A stretch of DNA of 36,553 nucleotides from a virus (IMGVR_UViG_3300042987_000744:1-36553); one strand, 5' to 3'. Positions 16,409 through 21,833 are shown, numbered from the stretch's first letter. Numbers and translations are program-made. The notes: a model not told the origin generated them from the letters alone.

Positions 16409-17014
16409 ATGAGACAAATTACTAAAAAAGATATCGAAGCAGCTAAAGATGCTGCATCTTATCTCGATTTAGACCTCGATTTAGAGGTCGAAGGCACACC
16501 ATCTTCGGAAGAAGGGTGGGGCGAAGCCCCAACCCAATCCCCCTGCCCACGGGCAGAGGCAGAGGCAGTCGTGCTCACCACCGGCGAGCGCGGCTACGTC
16601 CGCAAGGAACTGGCCAAGCTGCTCGGTTTTCACGAAAACAACACGGGTCACCGTTTTCGGCAAATTTTGGCCGATTACGCGCCTAACTCATTGTCAGAGT
16701 TAGATAAATTTGACTCACCGATTTGCCTTCCGAACGGTCGTCGGGCGCAGTTTTTCCCTGCAGGTGTGATCACCATGATTGCGTCCGGCGTAATCGACGC
16801 CGCGCTCAGCCGGACACTGCACCGTGCCCGGCAAAAGCTCGTGCCAAACTGCATGAAGATCATGCGGGCTCTCGCAACCACCGGCGAGGTCGCGCTGATG
16901 ACGGCAGTACCTACCGCGCCTTCGTCACCCACACCGTCAATCCCTACGGCTTCCCGGCCAAAGACCGCAGCGGTCGCCTCGACCTGCTGGAGCCGCCGCA
17001 TCTCGGTGCGCTGA
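16409..17014 (+). CDS. GC-rich block gene 1, paralogue of the gene at 17729, probably frameshifted
   Basis: 201 residues as read. The first 20 residues are AT-rich phage-like. Residues 20-52 are encoded by hairpin-bearing DNA. Residues 54-145 are homologous to the 17729 protein (VVLTTGERGYVRKELAKLLG, then HRFRQILADYAPNSLS and RRAQFFPAGVI). From about residue 163 the reading becomes Pro/Ser/Thr-rich and non-protein-like, while the other frame encodes convincing protein (see 16894-17088). I therefore suspect a frameshift near 16890-16900. The shared domain is unknown to me; RxELAxLLGFHE suggests a small DNA-binding helical unit. It starts after ACAACTGAAAGG. Confidence 0.55.
   Translation: MRQITKKDIEAAKDAASYLDLDLDLEVEGTPSSEEGWGEAPTQSPCPRAEAEAVVLTTGERGYVRKELAKLLGFHENNTGHRFRQILADYAPNSLSELDKFDSPICLPNGRRAQFFPAGVITMIASGVIDAALSRTLHRARQKLVPNCMKIMRALATTGEVALMTAVPTAPSSPTPSIPTASRPKTAAVASTCWSRRISVR
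16446..16556. repeat. Left hairpin cluster at the GC-rich block border
   Basis: Short inverted repeats with unrelated stems: 16446-16460 (AAGATG/CATCTT, loop CTG), 16472-16489 (GACCTC/GAGGTC, loop of 6), 16517-16531 (TGGGGC/GCCCCA, loop GAA) and 16543-16556 (CTGCC/GGCAG, loop of 4). A direct repeat CTCGATTTAGA also occurs at 16463 and 16475. All lie in frame inside the coding sequence of the gene at 16409. Confidence 0.75.
16562..16636 (+). repeat. 75-bp near-identical repeat, copy 1
   Basis: Identical to 17792-17866 at 74 of 75 positions (the difference is G at 16621 against T at 17851). Flanking protein sequence is clearly homologous but far more diverged at DNA level, which suggests gene conversion or recent recombination limited to this segment. 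Confidence 0.9.
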
Positions 17015-17088
17015 TCGCCAAGTGCGCGGGCACAACCGCCGCGCCTGCCTGCGCCGCCACCCCCGCACACATCGAATCTCAGGAGTAA
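16894..17088 (+). pseudogene. Out-of-frame 3' coding remnant upstream of the ssDNA-binding-like gene
   Basis: This frame reads ADDGSTYRAFVTHTVNPYGF, then PAKDRSGRLDLLEPPHLGAL and IAKCAG, a well-formed, high-GC3 protein segment ending 5 bp before the next ATG; its final codons carry the CAGGAG ribosome site. It has no plausible own start: the open frame begins at 16723 with Arg/His-rich shadow sequence. It probably is the rest of the 16409 product after a one-base indel, or the tail of a separate gene truncated by rearrangement. Confidence 0.5.
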
Positions 17089-17093
17089 TCGCA

Positions 17094-17717
17094 ATGACCG
17101 CATGGAATGATTTCAACGACGCCGACGCCCAGCAATCCGGCTTTGATCTGATCCCCAAGGGCACCGTTGTCCCGGTGCGCATGACCCTCAAGCCCGGTGG
17201 TTACGACGACCCGTCGCAGGGCTGGGGCGGCGGCTACGCCACCGAGTCTTTCGAGACCGGCTCGATCTACCTTGCCGCCGAATTCGTGGTCACCGCTGGT
17301 GACCACGCCAAACGCAAGATGTGGTCGAACATCGGCCTGCATTCCAAGAAGGGGCCGACCTGGGGCCAAATGGGGCGCAGCTTCATTCGCGCGGCGCTCA
17401 ACAGCGCCCGCAACGTCCACCCGCAGGACAACAGCCCACAGGCTTCTTCTGCGCGCCGCATCCAGGGCTTCCACGAACTGGATGGCCTGGAGTTCCTCGC
17501 CCGCGTCGACATCGAGAAGGACGGCAAGGGCCAGGACCGCAACGTGGTCAAAGTAGCGGTCGAACCCGACCACCCCGACTACGCCAAGTTGATGGGCGTG
17601 CCGACCAAGGCTGCAGGCGGCGGCACTTCCGGTGCACCAGCGCAGGTAGCACCCGCGTACCAGACCCCGGCTCAGCAACGCGCACCCGTGACGGGCAAAC
17701 CGTCGTGGGCGCAGTGA
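17094..17717 (+). CDS. Putative ssDNA-binding-like protein (DUF669-type), GC-rich
   Basis: 207 residues from ATG 17094 after CAGGAG; the frame is open further upstream, but those codons are shadow. Order: N-terminal FDLIPKGTVVPVRMTLKPGG, then IYLAAEFVVTAGDHAKRKMW, GRSFIRAALNSARNVHPQDN, GLEFLARVDIEKDGKGQDRN-VVKV, and a disordered Ala/Pro/Gln tail (about 175-207). The 'PKGT..VR.....F.v..G....RK.W' layout resembles DUF669/phage ssDNA-binding proteins. GC content and codon use are far higher than in the AT-rich backbone, indicating acquisition. A second, backbone-type SSB is present at 20813. Family assignment is tentative. Confidence 0.6.
   Translation: MTAWNDFNDADAQQSGFDLIPKGTVVPVRMTLKPGGYDDPSQGWGGGYATESFETGSIYLAAEFVVTAGDHAKRKMWSNIGLHSKKGPTWGQMGRSFIRAALNSARNVHPQDNSPQASSARRIQGFHELDGLEFLARVDIEKDGKGQDRNVVKVAVEPDHPDYAKLMGVPTKAAGGGTSGAPAQVAPAYQTPAQQRAPVTGKPSWAQ
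17285..17307. repeat. 10-bp perfect hairpin inside the ssDNA-binding-like gene
   Basis: CGTGGTCACC (17285-17294) pairs perfectly with GGTGACCACG (17298-17307), loop GCT. It encodes ordinary protein sequence (VVTAGDH), so it is tolerated within a gene. Confidence 0.7.
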
Positions 17718-17728
17718 GGGAGGTGGCC

Positions 17729-18328
17729 ATGAACGCATCCATGCTCACTGCCAGCCACTACGGCGTCGTCCATTTCGGCGATCTCGACTGCGAGGCAGTC
17801 GTGCTCACCACCGGCGAGCGCGGCTACGTCCGCAAGGAACTGGCCAAGCTTCTCGGTTTTCACGAATCGCACAAGGGTGGCCGTTTCGCCCGTTTTCTGG
17901 CTGACATTGCACCTAACTCATTGTCTCTATTGGAGAAATCATCCGGGCCGATTTTGCTGCCATCGGGACGCCAGACCCAGTTCTTCCCTGCAGGCATCAT
18001 CGCGGACGTGGCCACCTCCGTTGAGGACGCTGCCGCTGCACGCGCAGCGGTAAGAAAAAATATCGATGATTTCAGATCATCGAGGGGGCGCAAGCCAACA
18101 AACGCCCAAGCCGCGTTTGCTGCAAGGGCCGAAGCCGAACGCCGCGCGTTTGAAGTCGGGACTATTCATTTTGCCCAAAATGGGAGGATAAGCTTTGGAA
18201 AATCCACCCGATATTTCGGGTGGCAAACCCAGCGGGACTACCCGCACTTATTCACCTCTTGCGAGGTGAAGGTGAGAATAACAAAGTATGACCCGCTTTC
18301 GAGCGGGGTGGAGGTAGAGCCTGCGTAG
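17729..18328 (+). CDS. GC-rich block gene 2 (paralogue of 16409), with hairpin-encoded C-terminus
   Basis: 199 residues from ATG 17729 after GAGGGAGG. Residues 20-112 are homologous to the gene at 16409 (VVLTTGERGYVRKELAKLLG, ADIAPNSLSLLEK, QTQFFPAGIIADVA). Residues 110-199 are encoded by DNA that is nearly all hairpins, yet read as protein (KNIDDFRSSRGRKPTNAQAA, then FGKSTRYFGWQTQRDYPHLF). The first half is GC-rich; towards the end composition falls back to backbone levels. The family is unknown to me. Paralogues flanking an ssDNA-binding gene suggest a transferred three-gene module; a DNA-binding or regulatory role is a guess. Confidence 0.65.
   Translation: MNASMLTASHYGVVHFGDLDCEAVVLTTGERGYVRKELAKLLGFHESHKGGRFARFLADIAPNSLSLLEKSSGPILLPSGRQTQFFPAGIIADVATSVEDAAAARAAVRKNIDDFRSSRGRKPTNAQAAFAARAEAERRAFEVGTIHFAQNGRISFGKSTRYFGWQTQRDYPHLFTSCEVKVRITKYDPLSSGVEVEPA
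17792..17866 (+). repeat. 75-bp near-identical repeat, copy 2
   Basis: Partner of 16562-16636, in the same orientation, 1230 bp apart. Recombination between the copies would delete the ssDNA-binding-like gene and fuse the two paralogues in frame. Confidence 0.9.
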
Positions 18329-18397
18329 GCTCGAAAGCGGTTTTATTCAACCGCTTTACAAATTTAAAAAAATAGTTTCAGTTTAAAGAAAACTGAA
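18033..18397. repeat. Hairpin array, part 1 (end of the GC-rich block)
   Basis: Successive inverted repeats (outer limits; stem/loop): 18033-18050 (7/4), 18064-18082 (7/5), 18099-18119 (7/7), 18138-18150 (5/3), 18167-18182 (6/4), 18204-18223 (8/4), 18232-18245 (5/4), 18251-18270 (8/4), 18292-18307 (6, loop TTCG), 18317-18332 (6/4), 18334-18357 (9/6) and 18377-18397 (8/5). Stem sequences are all different. Most fall inside the gene ending at 18328; the last two lie in the following 83-bp gap, where 18334-18357 could also end transcription, though it lacks a T run. Confidence 0.85.
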
Positions 18398-18411
18398 CAA
18401 TAAAAGGAAAA

Positions 18412-18735
18412 ATGAAAATGGAAAAATTCATAAATTTAACCCCCCATTCTTTAACTGTTGAAGGGCTGGGGACTATCCCAGCCAGCGGGCAGATTGCTCG
18501 CGTTGAAACCCGACGCTGCTGCGTCGGGAGTATAAATGGCATACGTCTGGTTAGCCAGACGTTCGGAGAGGTTCAGAACCTCCCCGAGCCACGCGAAGGC
18601 GTGGTGTACATTGTTTCAGCGCTCGTACTGAGCGCACTAGCAGGAACGCGGCGCGATGTAGTCGCGCCTGATACAGGGGCTGACGCTGTCCGTGAAAACG
18701 GGCAGATTGTGGCTGTACGTGGATTTGTACAGTAA
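18412..18735 (+). CDS. Conserved small phage protein (INLTPH...SALV family), tiled with hairpins
   Basis: 107 residues. FINLTPHSLTVEGLGTIPAS, GQIARVE, QTFGEVQNLPEPREGVVYIV, then SALVLSALAGTRRDVVAPDT and AVRENGQIVAVRGF match a small family found in many proteobacterial phages and prophages; I know no function for it. The protein is full length and its conserved positions are intact. The DNA, however, carries nine hairpins in sequence, covering most of the gene. AAAGG precedes the ATG. It is followed directly by the 57-aa gene. Confidence 0.78.
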   Translation: MKMEKFINLTPHSLTVEGLGTIPASGQIARVETRRCCVGSINGIRLVSQTFGEVQNLPEPREGVVYIVSALVLSALAGTRRDVVAPDTGADAVRENGQIVAVRGFVQ

Positions 18736-18893
18736 ATGAAAAATTATAAATGGTGGGAGATAGTCGAGCCCCTCCCAGAGGGTTGGAGAATTGACTATAA
18801 CGCAGGGTCACCACTGCACGGACACGTTTTCATTATCAGCGGAAGCCCCCTAAAAGGGGGAAAGCGTGCACTTCTGCGGGTTTATCCGCAGAA
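18464..18893. repeat. Hairpin array, part 2 (within two intact small genes)
   Basis: Inverted repeats (outer limits; stem/loop): 18464-18483 (7/6), 18509-18528 (8/4), 18543-18562 (8/4), 18564-18586 (6/3, extended by 3 after a mismatch), 18589-18604 (6/4), 18619-18635 (6/5), 18650-18668 (7/5), 18686-18705 (8 with one G-T pair, loop GAAA), 18713-18732 (6/8), 18770-18782 (5/3), 18846-18860 (6/3) and 18872-18893 (8/6). A weaker one at 18902-18917 holds the next ribosome site. With part 1 this gives about twenty stems of 6 bp or more in 860 bp. Confidence 0.85.
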
Positions 18894-18909
18894 AAACAAT
18901 AACAACTGA
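18736..18909 (+). CDS. Small conserved phage protein (57 aa)
   Basis: 57 residues, starting at the base after the upstream TAA. WWEIVEPLPEGWRIDYNAGS, then PLHGHVFIISG and GKRALLRVYPQ match small proteins that in other phages directly follow genes of the preceding family (pattern LP.gW..d..aGSPL.G..F...G....G.kRALLRV). That paired order supports both calls. Two strong hairpins (18846-18860, 18872-18893) fall in the second half. Function unknown. Confidence 0.7.
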   Translation: MKNYKWWEIVEPLPEGWRIDYNAGSPLHGHVFIISGSPLKGGKRALLRVYPQKNNNN

Positions 18910-18921
18910 AAGGTTGTAGAA

Positions 18922-19005
18922 ATGAAACTTAATGAACTGTTAGCAATTATCGGATTCGGCTTGGGGTGGGCTTGGATCATATTCGACGGTATGAGGCTAT
19001 ATTGA
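18922..19005 (+). CDS. Very small membrane peptide
   Basis: 27 residues, MKLNELLAIIGFGLGWAWII then FDGMRLY. A single hydrophobic helix of about 17 residues is visible. The ribosome site is GGTTGTAG/AAAGG. Its TGA overlaps the next ATG by one base (TGATG), so it could also serve to couple translation of the DUF3310 gene. Real expression is not certain. Confidence 0.45.
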   Translation: MKLNELLAIIGFGLGWAWIIFDGMRLY

Positions 19006-19214
19006 TGGAAACAAATGCACATTACAAAAAAATGAATGTTGAGCCATGGGACGTTATTGACTCTTGGCCAAGAGAGCAAAGAGTAGGTTTTTATCGCGGA
19101 AATATAATTAAATACGCGATGAGGATTGGAAGTAAAGACGAAAATCTAAAAGAAGCTTTGAAACTTTTAGATTATGCAAAAAAACTTGTAGAGATATTAG
19201 AGCAAAAAGAATAA
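19005..19214 (+). CDS. DUF3310 family protein (SaV-like)
   Basis: 69 residues from ATG 19005. NAHYKKMNVEPWDVIDSW, then GFYRGNIIKYAMRIGSKDEN and ALKLLDYAKKLVEIL give the family pattern HY....iepwDvI......yl.GNiiKYv.R...K....dl.Ka..yl..li. DUF3310 proteins are widespread in phages and often annotated as nucleotide-kinase-like; the biochemical role remains uncertain. It overlaps the membrane peptide by one base. Confidence 0.82.
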   Translation: METNAHYKKMNVEPWDVIDSWPREQRVGFYRGNIIKYAMRIGSKDENLKEALKLLDYAKKLVEILEQKE

Positions 19215-19240
19215 TAAATATTTAAAAACGGAGAAAAAAA

Positions 19241-19411
19241 ATGAAACATCAAATTAAAGCATTTTCTGATCAAGAAAGTGCAGCAATCTCAAAAATTTTA
19301 CTTCTATTACAAGAAGTAAAATCAAAAGAAAAAAAAGCCTCTTTGTGGGATGATATATCTAGTTTGGCGCTTTCATGCGCGATTAAATATAAAAAAAATG
19401 AAAACACATGA
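19241..19411 (+). CDS. Small hypothetical protein (56 aa)
   Basis: 56 residues, start preceded by ACGGAG. It is Lys/Ser-rich with a helical middle (AAISKILLLLQEVKSKEKKA). No motif is recognised. It overlaps the next membrane protein gene by 14 bp. The good ribosome site and coding composition like its neighbours support it. Confidence 0.5.
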   Translation: MKHQIKAFSDQESAAISKILLLLQEVKSKEKKASLWDDISSLALSCAIKYKKNENT

Positions 19412-19538
19412 ATATATCTTCGTGGCCTTTGAAATATTAACAAAGGCTACTTTAGCGGTAGCGCTATCAGCGGCTGCAATATGCTGCATATCTTTTAGCG
19501 TATTTTTTTTAGTATTGTTTTTAATAAAATTAGTTTAA
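19398..19538 (+). CDS. Small membrane protein (46 aa)
   Basis: 46 residues from ATG 19398: a polar start (MKTHEYIFVAFEILTKATLA) and one or two hydrophobic segments (VALSAAAICCISFSVFFLVL). The upstream extension to 19350 lies in the preceding gene and is rejected. A small inner-membrane peptide is likely. Its role is unknown. Confidence 0.5.
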   Translation: MKTHEYIFVAFEILTKATLAVALSAAAICCISFSVFFLVLFLIKLV

Positions 19539-19559
19539 GTTTAAAACGGAGAAATAAAA

Positions 19560-20129
19560 ATGGAAATGTCAGGATCAATTACTGAATTATCAGCAGCTTT
19601 AGCAGCAGCGCAAACAGAGTTAAACAACCCTGCTTTTGACTCAAAGAATCCGCACTTTAAAAGCTCATACGCTTCTTTAGCTTCAGTGCGCAATACGGTT
19701 GTACCTGTTCTTGCGAAGCATGGACTAAGCGTTATACAAGACGTTTCAGCGGTTGAAAACGGTGTTGTATGCGTTCAAATGCTGCTTCACAAATCAGGCC
19801 AGTGGATTAGAACGGCTGGTTTAAAAGTCCCGTTTGATAAAGCTAATGCACATGGTTACGGATCCGCGACAACATACGCCCGCAGGTTTAGCCTTATGGC
19901 TTTAGTTTGTGTGGTCGGTGACGACGACGATGACGGTAACGCTGTATCTATGCAACAAATCCAAAGAACAGAAAAAAAAGTTGAGCCGGATTTAGCCTGG
20001 ATCGCAAAGATAGATGAAGCATCTACGTTAGATGCACTTGCTAGTGTTTGGACTGCTATGCCGAAACAGCAGCAAGAATTGTTAAAAAGATTAAAAGACA
20101 AAAAGAAAAAAGAATTAACAGCAGAATAA
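19560..20129 (+). CDS. erf: ERF-family single-strand annealing recombinase
   Basis: 189 residues. The N-terminal helix and LNNPAFDSKNPHFKSSYASL, then the signature HGYGSATTYARRFSLMALVC-VVGDDDDDGN (99-127), are those of the P22 Erf family. The C-terminal 60 residues are basic and helical. Erf forms rings on ssDNA and anneals complementary strands; P22 uses it for circularising its terminally redundant genome. It works with the YqaJ-like exonuclease next to it. ACGGAG lies before the ATG. Confidence 0.92.
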   Translation: MEMSGSITELSAALAAAQTELNNPAFDSKNPHFKSSYASLASVRNTVVPVLAKHGLSVIQDVSAVENGVVCVQMLLHKSGQWIRTAGLKVPFDKANAHGYGSATTYARRFSLMALVCVVGDDDDDGNAVSMQQIQRTEKKVEPDLAWIAKIDEASTLDALASVWTAMPKQQQELLKRLKDKKKKELTAE

Positions 20130-20168
20130 AAAATGTTATTAAAAAAACTTACAACTGAAAGAATAAAA

Positions 20169-20798
20169 ATGGACCTCAAAACAATAACTTATGAATATCC
20201 ACAAAGAAGCACTGATTGGATTAACGTTAGGATGGGATGTGTAACTGGATCAGGTGTTACAAATGTTTTTGCCAAAACAAAAACAGGAGAATCAGAAGCA
20301 AAGAAAAAATACAAAACAAAATTAATTGTAGAACGCCTTACAAATGAATCGCAAGATAACGATTTTGTAAGCACAGCGATGCTGTGGGGAATCGAAAAGG
20401 AAGAAATGGCTCGCGTAGCATATCAAGAACAAAACGAAGTTTTTGTTAAACAAGAAGGCTTTATAAAAATAGAAAATGAATTTATAGGTTATTCACCAGA
20501 TGGCCTTGTAAGTGAAAACGGTTTAATAGAAATTAAATGTCCTAGCAGTGCTAAACATTTTGAATATTTGGACAGCGAAGAAATCCCAAATGAATATATA
20601 AATCAAATGATATTAGGCATGATAGTAACTAATCGCAGCTGGTGTGATTTTATTAGTTATGATCCAAGGTTTACAAAAAGCATGCAATTATTTGTAAAAA
20701 GAATTTTTGCAAAAGACTACGATACAGAAGGATTTTTAAAATCAGTCAGAGAATTTAACAACGAAGTAGAGCAATCAATTAGAAAACACATTTTTTAA
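20169..20798 (+). CDS. YqaJ/lambda-Exo-like exonuclease
   Basis: 209 residues from ATG 20169, preceded by ACAACTGAAAG; an in-frame ATG at 20133 adds 12 residues. QRSTDWINVRMGCVTGSGV (12-30) is the family start, EKEEMARVAY gives the middle acidic helix, and SPDG...LIEIKCPS supplies the PD-ExK nuclease residues D111, E121 and K123. It degrades DNA ends to leave ssDNA tails that Erf anneals. The order annealer, exonuclease, SSB is a standard phage recombination set. Confidence 0.9.
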   Translation: MDLKTITYEYPQRSTDWINVRMGCVTGSGVTNVFAKTKTGESEAKKKYKTKLIVERLTNESQDNDFVSTAMLWGIEKEEMARVAYQEQNEVFVKQEGFIKIENEFIGYSPDGLVSENGLIEIKCPSSAKHFEYLDSEEIPNEYINQMILGMIVTNRSWCDFISYDPRFTKSMQLFVKRIFAKDYDTEGFLKSVREFNNEVEQSIRKHIF

Positions 20799-20812
20799 AA
20801 AAGGAACTTAAT

Positions 20813-21175
20813 ATGTTTAGCAATGTTTTTAGAATCGGAAAAGATGCAGTTGTTCGCAGAACACAAAACAATGATGCAGTTTGCACGCTTTCTCTGTGCT
20901 ATACATTTGGATATAAAGAAAAAAAAACAACTCAATGGATAGAAGGAACAATTTTTGGGAAAACGGCCGAAGCGTTAGAGCCTTATTTAACAAAAGGCAA
21001 ACAGATTTACGCAATGCTTGATGATGTATACAACGAAGAATACGAAGGAAAAACAAGGTTAAAAGGAAGAATATTAAAAATCACGCTTTTAAGTGATAAC
21101 AGCGCAGCAACAAAAGAAGCTCCGCAGCGACAAAAACAAATGCAAGACATTGAAGAGGATGACGTACCATTTTAA
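20813..21175 (+). CDS. ssb: Single-stranded DNA-binding protein
   Basis: 120 residues with one OB-fold: NVFRIGKDAVVRRTQNNDAV, TFGYKEKKTTQWIEGTIFGK, LTKGKQIYAMLDDVYNEEYE, LKGRILKITLLS. The C-terminus is the acidic tip EEDDVPF, the standard SSB tail that docks partner proteins. It is somewhat shorter than bacterial SSB and typical of phages. It directly follows the exonuclease and precedes a terminator, closing the recombination cluster. Confidence 0.92.
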   Translation: MFSNVFRIGKDAVVRRTQNNDAVCTLSLCYTFGYKEKKTTQWIEGTIFGKTAEALEPYLTKGKQIYAMLDDVYNEEYEGKTRLKGRILKITLLSDNSAATKEAPQRQKQMQDIEEDDVPF

Positions 21176-21204
21176 AAAATGGCAGGTGAAACCCTGCCTT
21201 TTAA
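21176..21204 (+). terminator. Rho-independent terminator after ssb
   Basis: GGCAGG (21181-21186) pairs with CCTGCC (21193-21198), loop TGAAAC, flanked by an A-run before and TTTT after. It begins just after the ssb stop. The short T-run suggests partial termination. Confidence 0.7.
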
Positions 21205-21253
21205 TTATTGCTTTACTTTTTAATTAATTTACTTTAACAACTGAGGAAAAAAA

Positions 21254-21469
21254 ATGATGGAACAGACAATTTTTAAGTATGAAGGTTTAGAGTTCGTAGT
21301 TGATTATGAATTCGACAAAGGCGAAAAAGAGACCGATACTGACTTCGGTTGGGCCCCTTATGTTGAGGTACACGCAGTTTGGCTAAATGGCGTTGACATG
21401 TATGACATGCTTCAAAAAAGCATACTAGATTATATCGAAGCTCAATTATTATCTGAACACATAGATTGA
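21254..21469 (+). CDS. Small acidic hypothetical protein
   Basis: 71 residues, preceded by CTGAGG. It is acidic, with VVDYEFDKGEKETDTDFGWA then EVHAVWLNGVDMYDMLQKSI, and looks like a compact alpha/beta unit. No family is recognised. Its last codons lie in the first copy of a 24-bp tandem repeat, so the end LLSEHID may be recent. It is the first gene after the ssb terminator and may have its own promoter in the AT-rich 21205-21253 stretch. Confidence 0.6.
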   Translation: MMEQTIFKYEGLEFVVDYEFDKGEKETDTDFGWAPYVEVHAVWLNGVDMYDMLQKSILDYIEAQLLSEHID

Positions 21470-21498
21470 CACATATCTGAACACATAGATTGACACAC
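21451..21498. repeat. 24-bp direct tandem duplication
   Basis: 21451-21474 and 21475-21498 match at 23 of 24 positions (unit begins ATCTGAACACATAGATTGAC). The first copy contains the stop of the upstream gene; the second lies just beyond it. It looks like a recent slippage duplication. Confidence 0.9.
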
Positions 21499-21547
21499 TA
21501 TGCGCCTAGCATGGCGCATATTTAAATACAGCTGCTTTCTAGCAGCT
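21499..21547 (+). repeat. Two strong hairpins in the intergenic gap
   Basis: TATGCGCC/GGCGCATA (21499-21506 with 21513-21520, loop of 6) and AGCTGCT/AGCAGCT (21530-21536 with 21541-21547, loop TTCT). Neither has a T-run, so termination is doubtful. They resemble the distinct-stem hairpins of the 18-kb array and sit just before the next ribosome site. Confidence 0.7.
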
Positions 21548-21565
21548 TTAAAAACTGAGGATAAT

Positions 21566-21775
21566 ATGAATAATATTGAAAATTTAGTAAAAGAATGGCT
21601 CAGAACAAAAGCAAAAGAAGAATTACTGAGCGTTCAAAGAAAAGAAATAGAACGGCAAATAAATCAAGCTCTGATTTCTGGTGAAATCATTAAGCCAGAG
21701 ATTTTAAACCTTTTAGGCAGAGTTTTAAAAAAAACCGGCGCAAGGCCGGAACAAACATCAAAGGAGAAAAAATGA
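21566..21775 (+). CDS. Small coiled-coil protein (69 aa)
   Basis: 69 residues from ATG 21566 after CTGAGG; an upstream in-frame ATG at 21500 falls inside a hairpin and is rejected. The sequence is almost wholly helical and charged (WLRTKAKEELLSVQRKEIER, QINQAL). A small hairpin, CCGGC/GCCGG at 21735-21749, lies in its 3' end. Its TGA overlaps the next ATG (ATGA). No function is recognised. Confidence 0.55.
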   Translation: MNNIENLVKEWLRTKAKEELLSVQRKEIERQINQALISGEIIKPEILNLLGRVLKKTGARPEQTSKEKK

Positions 21776-21825
21776 AAATGCAAAAAAATAATAACAAAAA
21801 AAAATATCAAAATCAACAATTTTAA
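21772..21825 (+). CDS. Possible micro-ORF (17 aa)
   Basis: 17 residues, Lys/Asn/Gln-rich, with AAGGAG upstream and an ATGA overlap with the previous gene. It may be real or act only as a translational bridge. The low-complexity, A-rich sequence carries little evidence of its own. Confidence 0.25.
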   Translation: MKMQKNNNKKKYQNQQF

Positions 21826-21833
21826 GGAAAATC

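Noticed and set aside
17321-17728. Upstream extension of the 17729 gene
   Set aside because: The frame is open but lies wholly inside the preceding gene in another frame; GAGGGAGG just before ATG 17729 decides the start.
17079-17738. Minus-strand open frame of 219 codons opposite the ssDNA-binding-like gene
   Set aside because: A shadow caused by high GC; Arg/His/Leu-rich composition, no ribosome site, and the plus-strand frame has clear protein features.
18292-18357. Three hairpins as Rho-independent terminators
   Set aside because: Stems are convincing, but none is followed by a T-run; one may still pause transcription, so they are described only as part of the array.
18033-18893. CRISPR-like array
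   Set aside because: Spacing is semi-regular, but neither stems nor flanks repeat; there is no common repeat unit and the DNA encodes conserved proteins.
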